Positions 63,386 to 64,000 of a stretch of 64,000 bases of DNA are shown here, in pieces. The DNA is taken from assembly GCA_033980235.1 (NCBI GenBank), contig CM067065.1:24937337-25001336 (forward strand), in the 5' to 3' direction. Within the stretch, counting starts at the first letter, position 1. Every line of letters starts with the position of its first letter. The translations under genes were made by a program, and so were the position numbers. The notes beneath the pieces are model-generated. The model searched no databases. It was not told where the DNA came from and saw nothing but the letters and a program-made list of their open reading frames with translations. The stretch is from Diadema setosum (taxonomy: Eukaryota; Echinodermata; Echinoidea; Diadematoida; Diadematidae).

Positions 63386-64000
63386 AAGAAAAAGGAGAGG
63401 TGGCTTGCGCAGGCATTTGATTTTTTTAATGGCGTCTCCCCTTTACGGAATTCCTGGACCCGCCCCTATAGTGCAATCGCGGATCGAAAGGGGGCGCATT
63501 CGTCTCTGCTGCCTTCTTTCATTTTTTAAACAACAGAAATAAAAAGAAAAAAAAAGGGGTGCGGCTGTTCTAATTTTGTAAAGGTGGCACCCCTTTACGA
63601 AATTCCTGGATCCGCCCCTGTGACGCGTTGTGACATTTGCAGTACATCTGGAAATTTCGACATTTTTGTGGTCGACGTCTTATGACATTTTGTGGTTAAT
63701 CCAATTTTGACATTTGCGGTTGGCGCAAACGCTGATCGAGAGGGGGCGCATCCCCCTCTGGTGCCCCCTCGCTATGTTTTGTTAACGCAACAGAAATAAA
63801 TATAAGAAAATGGGGTGGGGTCTCGCCAGCCTTTGATTTTGTAAAGGTGACTCCCCTTTACGGAATTCCTGGATACGCCCCTGTAATGCAAGCAATGAGT
63901 TTTGATTTTTGTGGTTGACGCAATCAAGCATGGAACGAGAGGGGGCGCGTCCCCCTCTGGTGCCCCCTCACTATATTTTGTTAAAAGCCTTTGATTTTTT

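Larger units (their letters stand above)
58106..64000. repeat. Array of ~190-bp units built from a hAT-like terminal repeat
   Basis: About 19 plus-oriented units from 58106 to 61770 start with ggggcggatccaggaattcc and share the order ccgtaaaggggagg, cctttacaaaatcaaaggc, a pyrimidine tract, tctgttgttttaac, gagggggcacc, ggatgcgccccctc, gatccgcgattgcgtcaacc, cacaaatgtc. Starts are near 58106, 58325, 58507, 58733, 58887, 59083, 59348, 59558, 59727, 59903, 60147, 60370, 60607, 60783, 60942, 61139, 61330, 61527 and 61650. Orientation then flips to minus (61780-62890), plus (62905-63175) and minus (63185 to the edge). The CAGGGGCGGATCCAG terminus resembles hAT elements. All ORFs here, up to 214 codons, are repeat products. 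The array continues past the window. Confidence 0.85.

Noticed and set aside
58106..64000. CRISPR-like regular repeats
   Set aside because: Units are long, diverged, in both orientations and eukaryotic; no short conserved repeat with unique spacers.
1..64000. tRNA or rRNA genes
   Set aside because: I saw no convincing tRNA B-box/clover-leaf or rRNA core; a covariance-model scan would be needed to be sure.

Overview
This is eukaryotic (metazoan) genomic DNA. It is AT-rich, intron-bearing and crowded with short non-autonomous DNA transposons and microsatellites. The mixture of a giant ankyrin-repeat/Death-domain gene, a mucin/C-type-lectin gene, an SLC16-type transporter, CR1/L2-like LINE fragments and several palindromic MITE families suggests a marine invertebrate deuterostome. 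An echinoderm, probably a sea urchin, is my best guess, but it is an inference and not proven. Most long open frames are chance ORFs or repeat-derived. The real genes are split by introns, so I rebuilt them from splice sites and matching phases.

Layout. (1) 1-3.6 kb, minus strand: three exons of a monocarboxylate-transporter-like (MFS/SLC16) gene running off the left edge. (2) 3.6-15 kb: repeat-rich DNA with several MITEs, a dimeric element, a degenerate ~180-bp periodic stretch and a decayed LINE. (3) 15.6-31 kb: CpG-richer islands with small candidate first or last exons (15985 +, 18198 -, 18675 +, 27566 -, 29224 +, 30649 -) whose partner exons I could not place. (4) 31.7-38.6 kb: palindromic elements and a LINE 3' end. 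(5) 38.7-47.4 kb, plus strand: a four-exon gene joining one giant exon (about 36 ankyrin repeats) to three small exons that end in a Death domain. (6) 47.4-53 kb: repeats, including a TA-flanked mariner-like palindrome. (7) 53.1-57.7 kb, minus strand: four exons, all joined in phase 1, coding for a Cys-containing extracellular module, a Thr/Ser-rich mucin region and a C-type-lectin-like domain. (8) 58.1-64 kb: a dense array of ~190-bp units built from a hAT-like terminal repeat, with two junction types and several orientation flips.

How they fit. The ankyrin-Death protein is a plausible intracellular scaffold or innate-immune adaptor. The mucin-lectin protein is a plausible secreted or surface recognition molecule. 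Nothing in the sequence shows that they act together. Transposons occupy introns of both genes: a TGTGACC-end element in two introns of the ankyrin gene, and a CTCCGCC-end element and a TA-type MITE in the lectin gene. The least explained structure is the 58-64 kb array. Its plus-to-minus turn module (~315 bp) is itself present twice.
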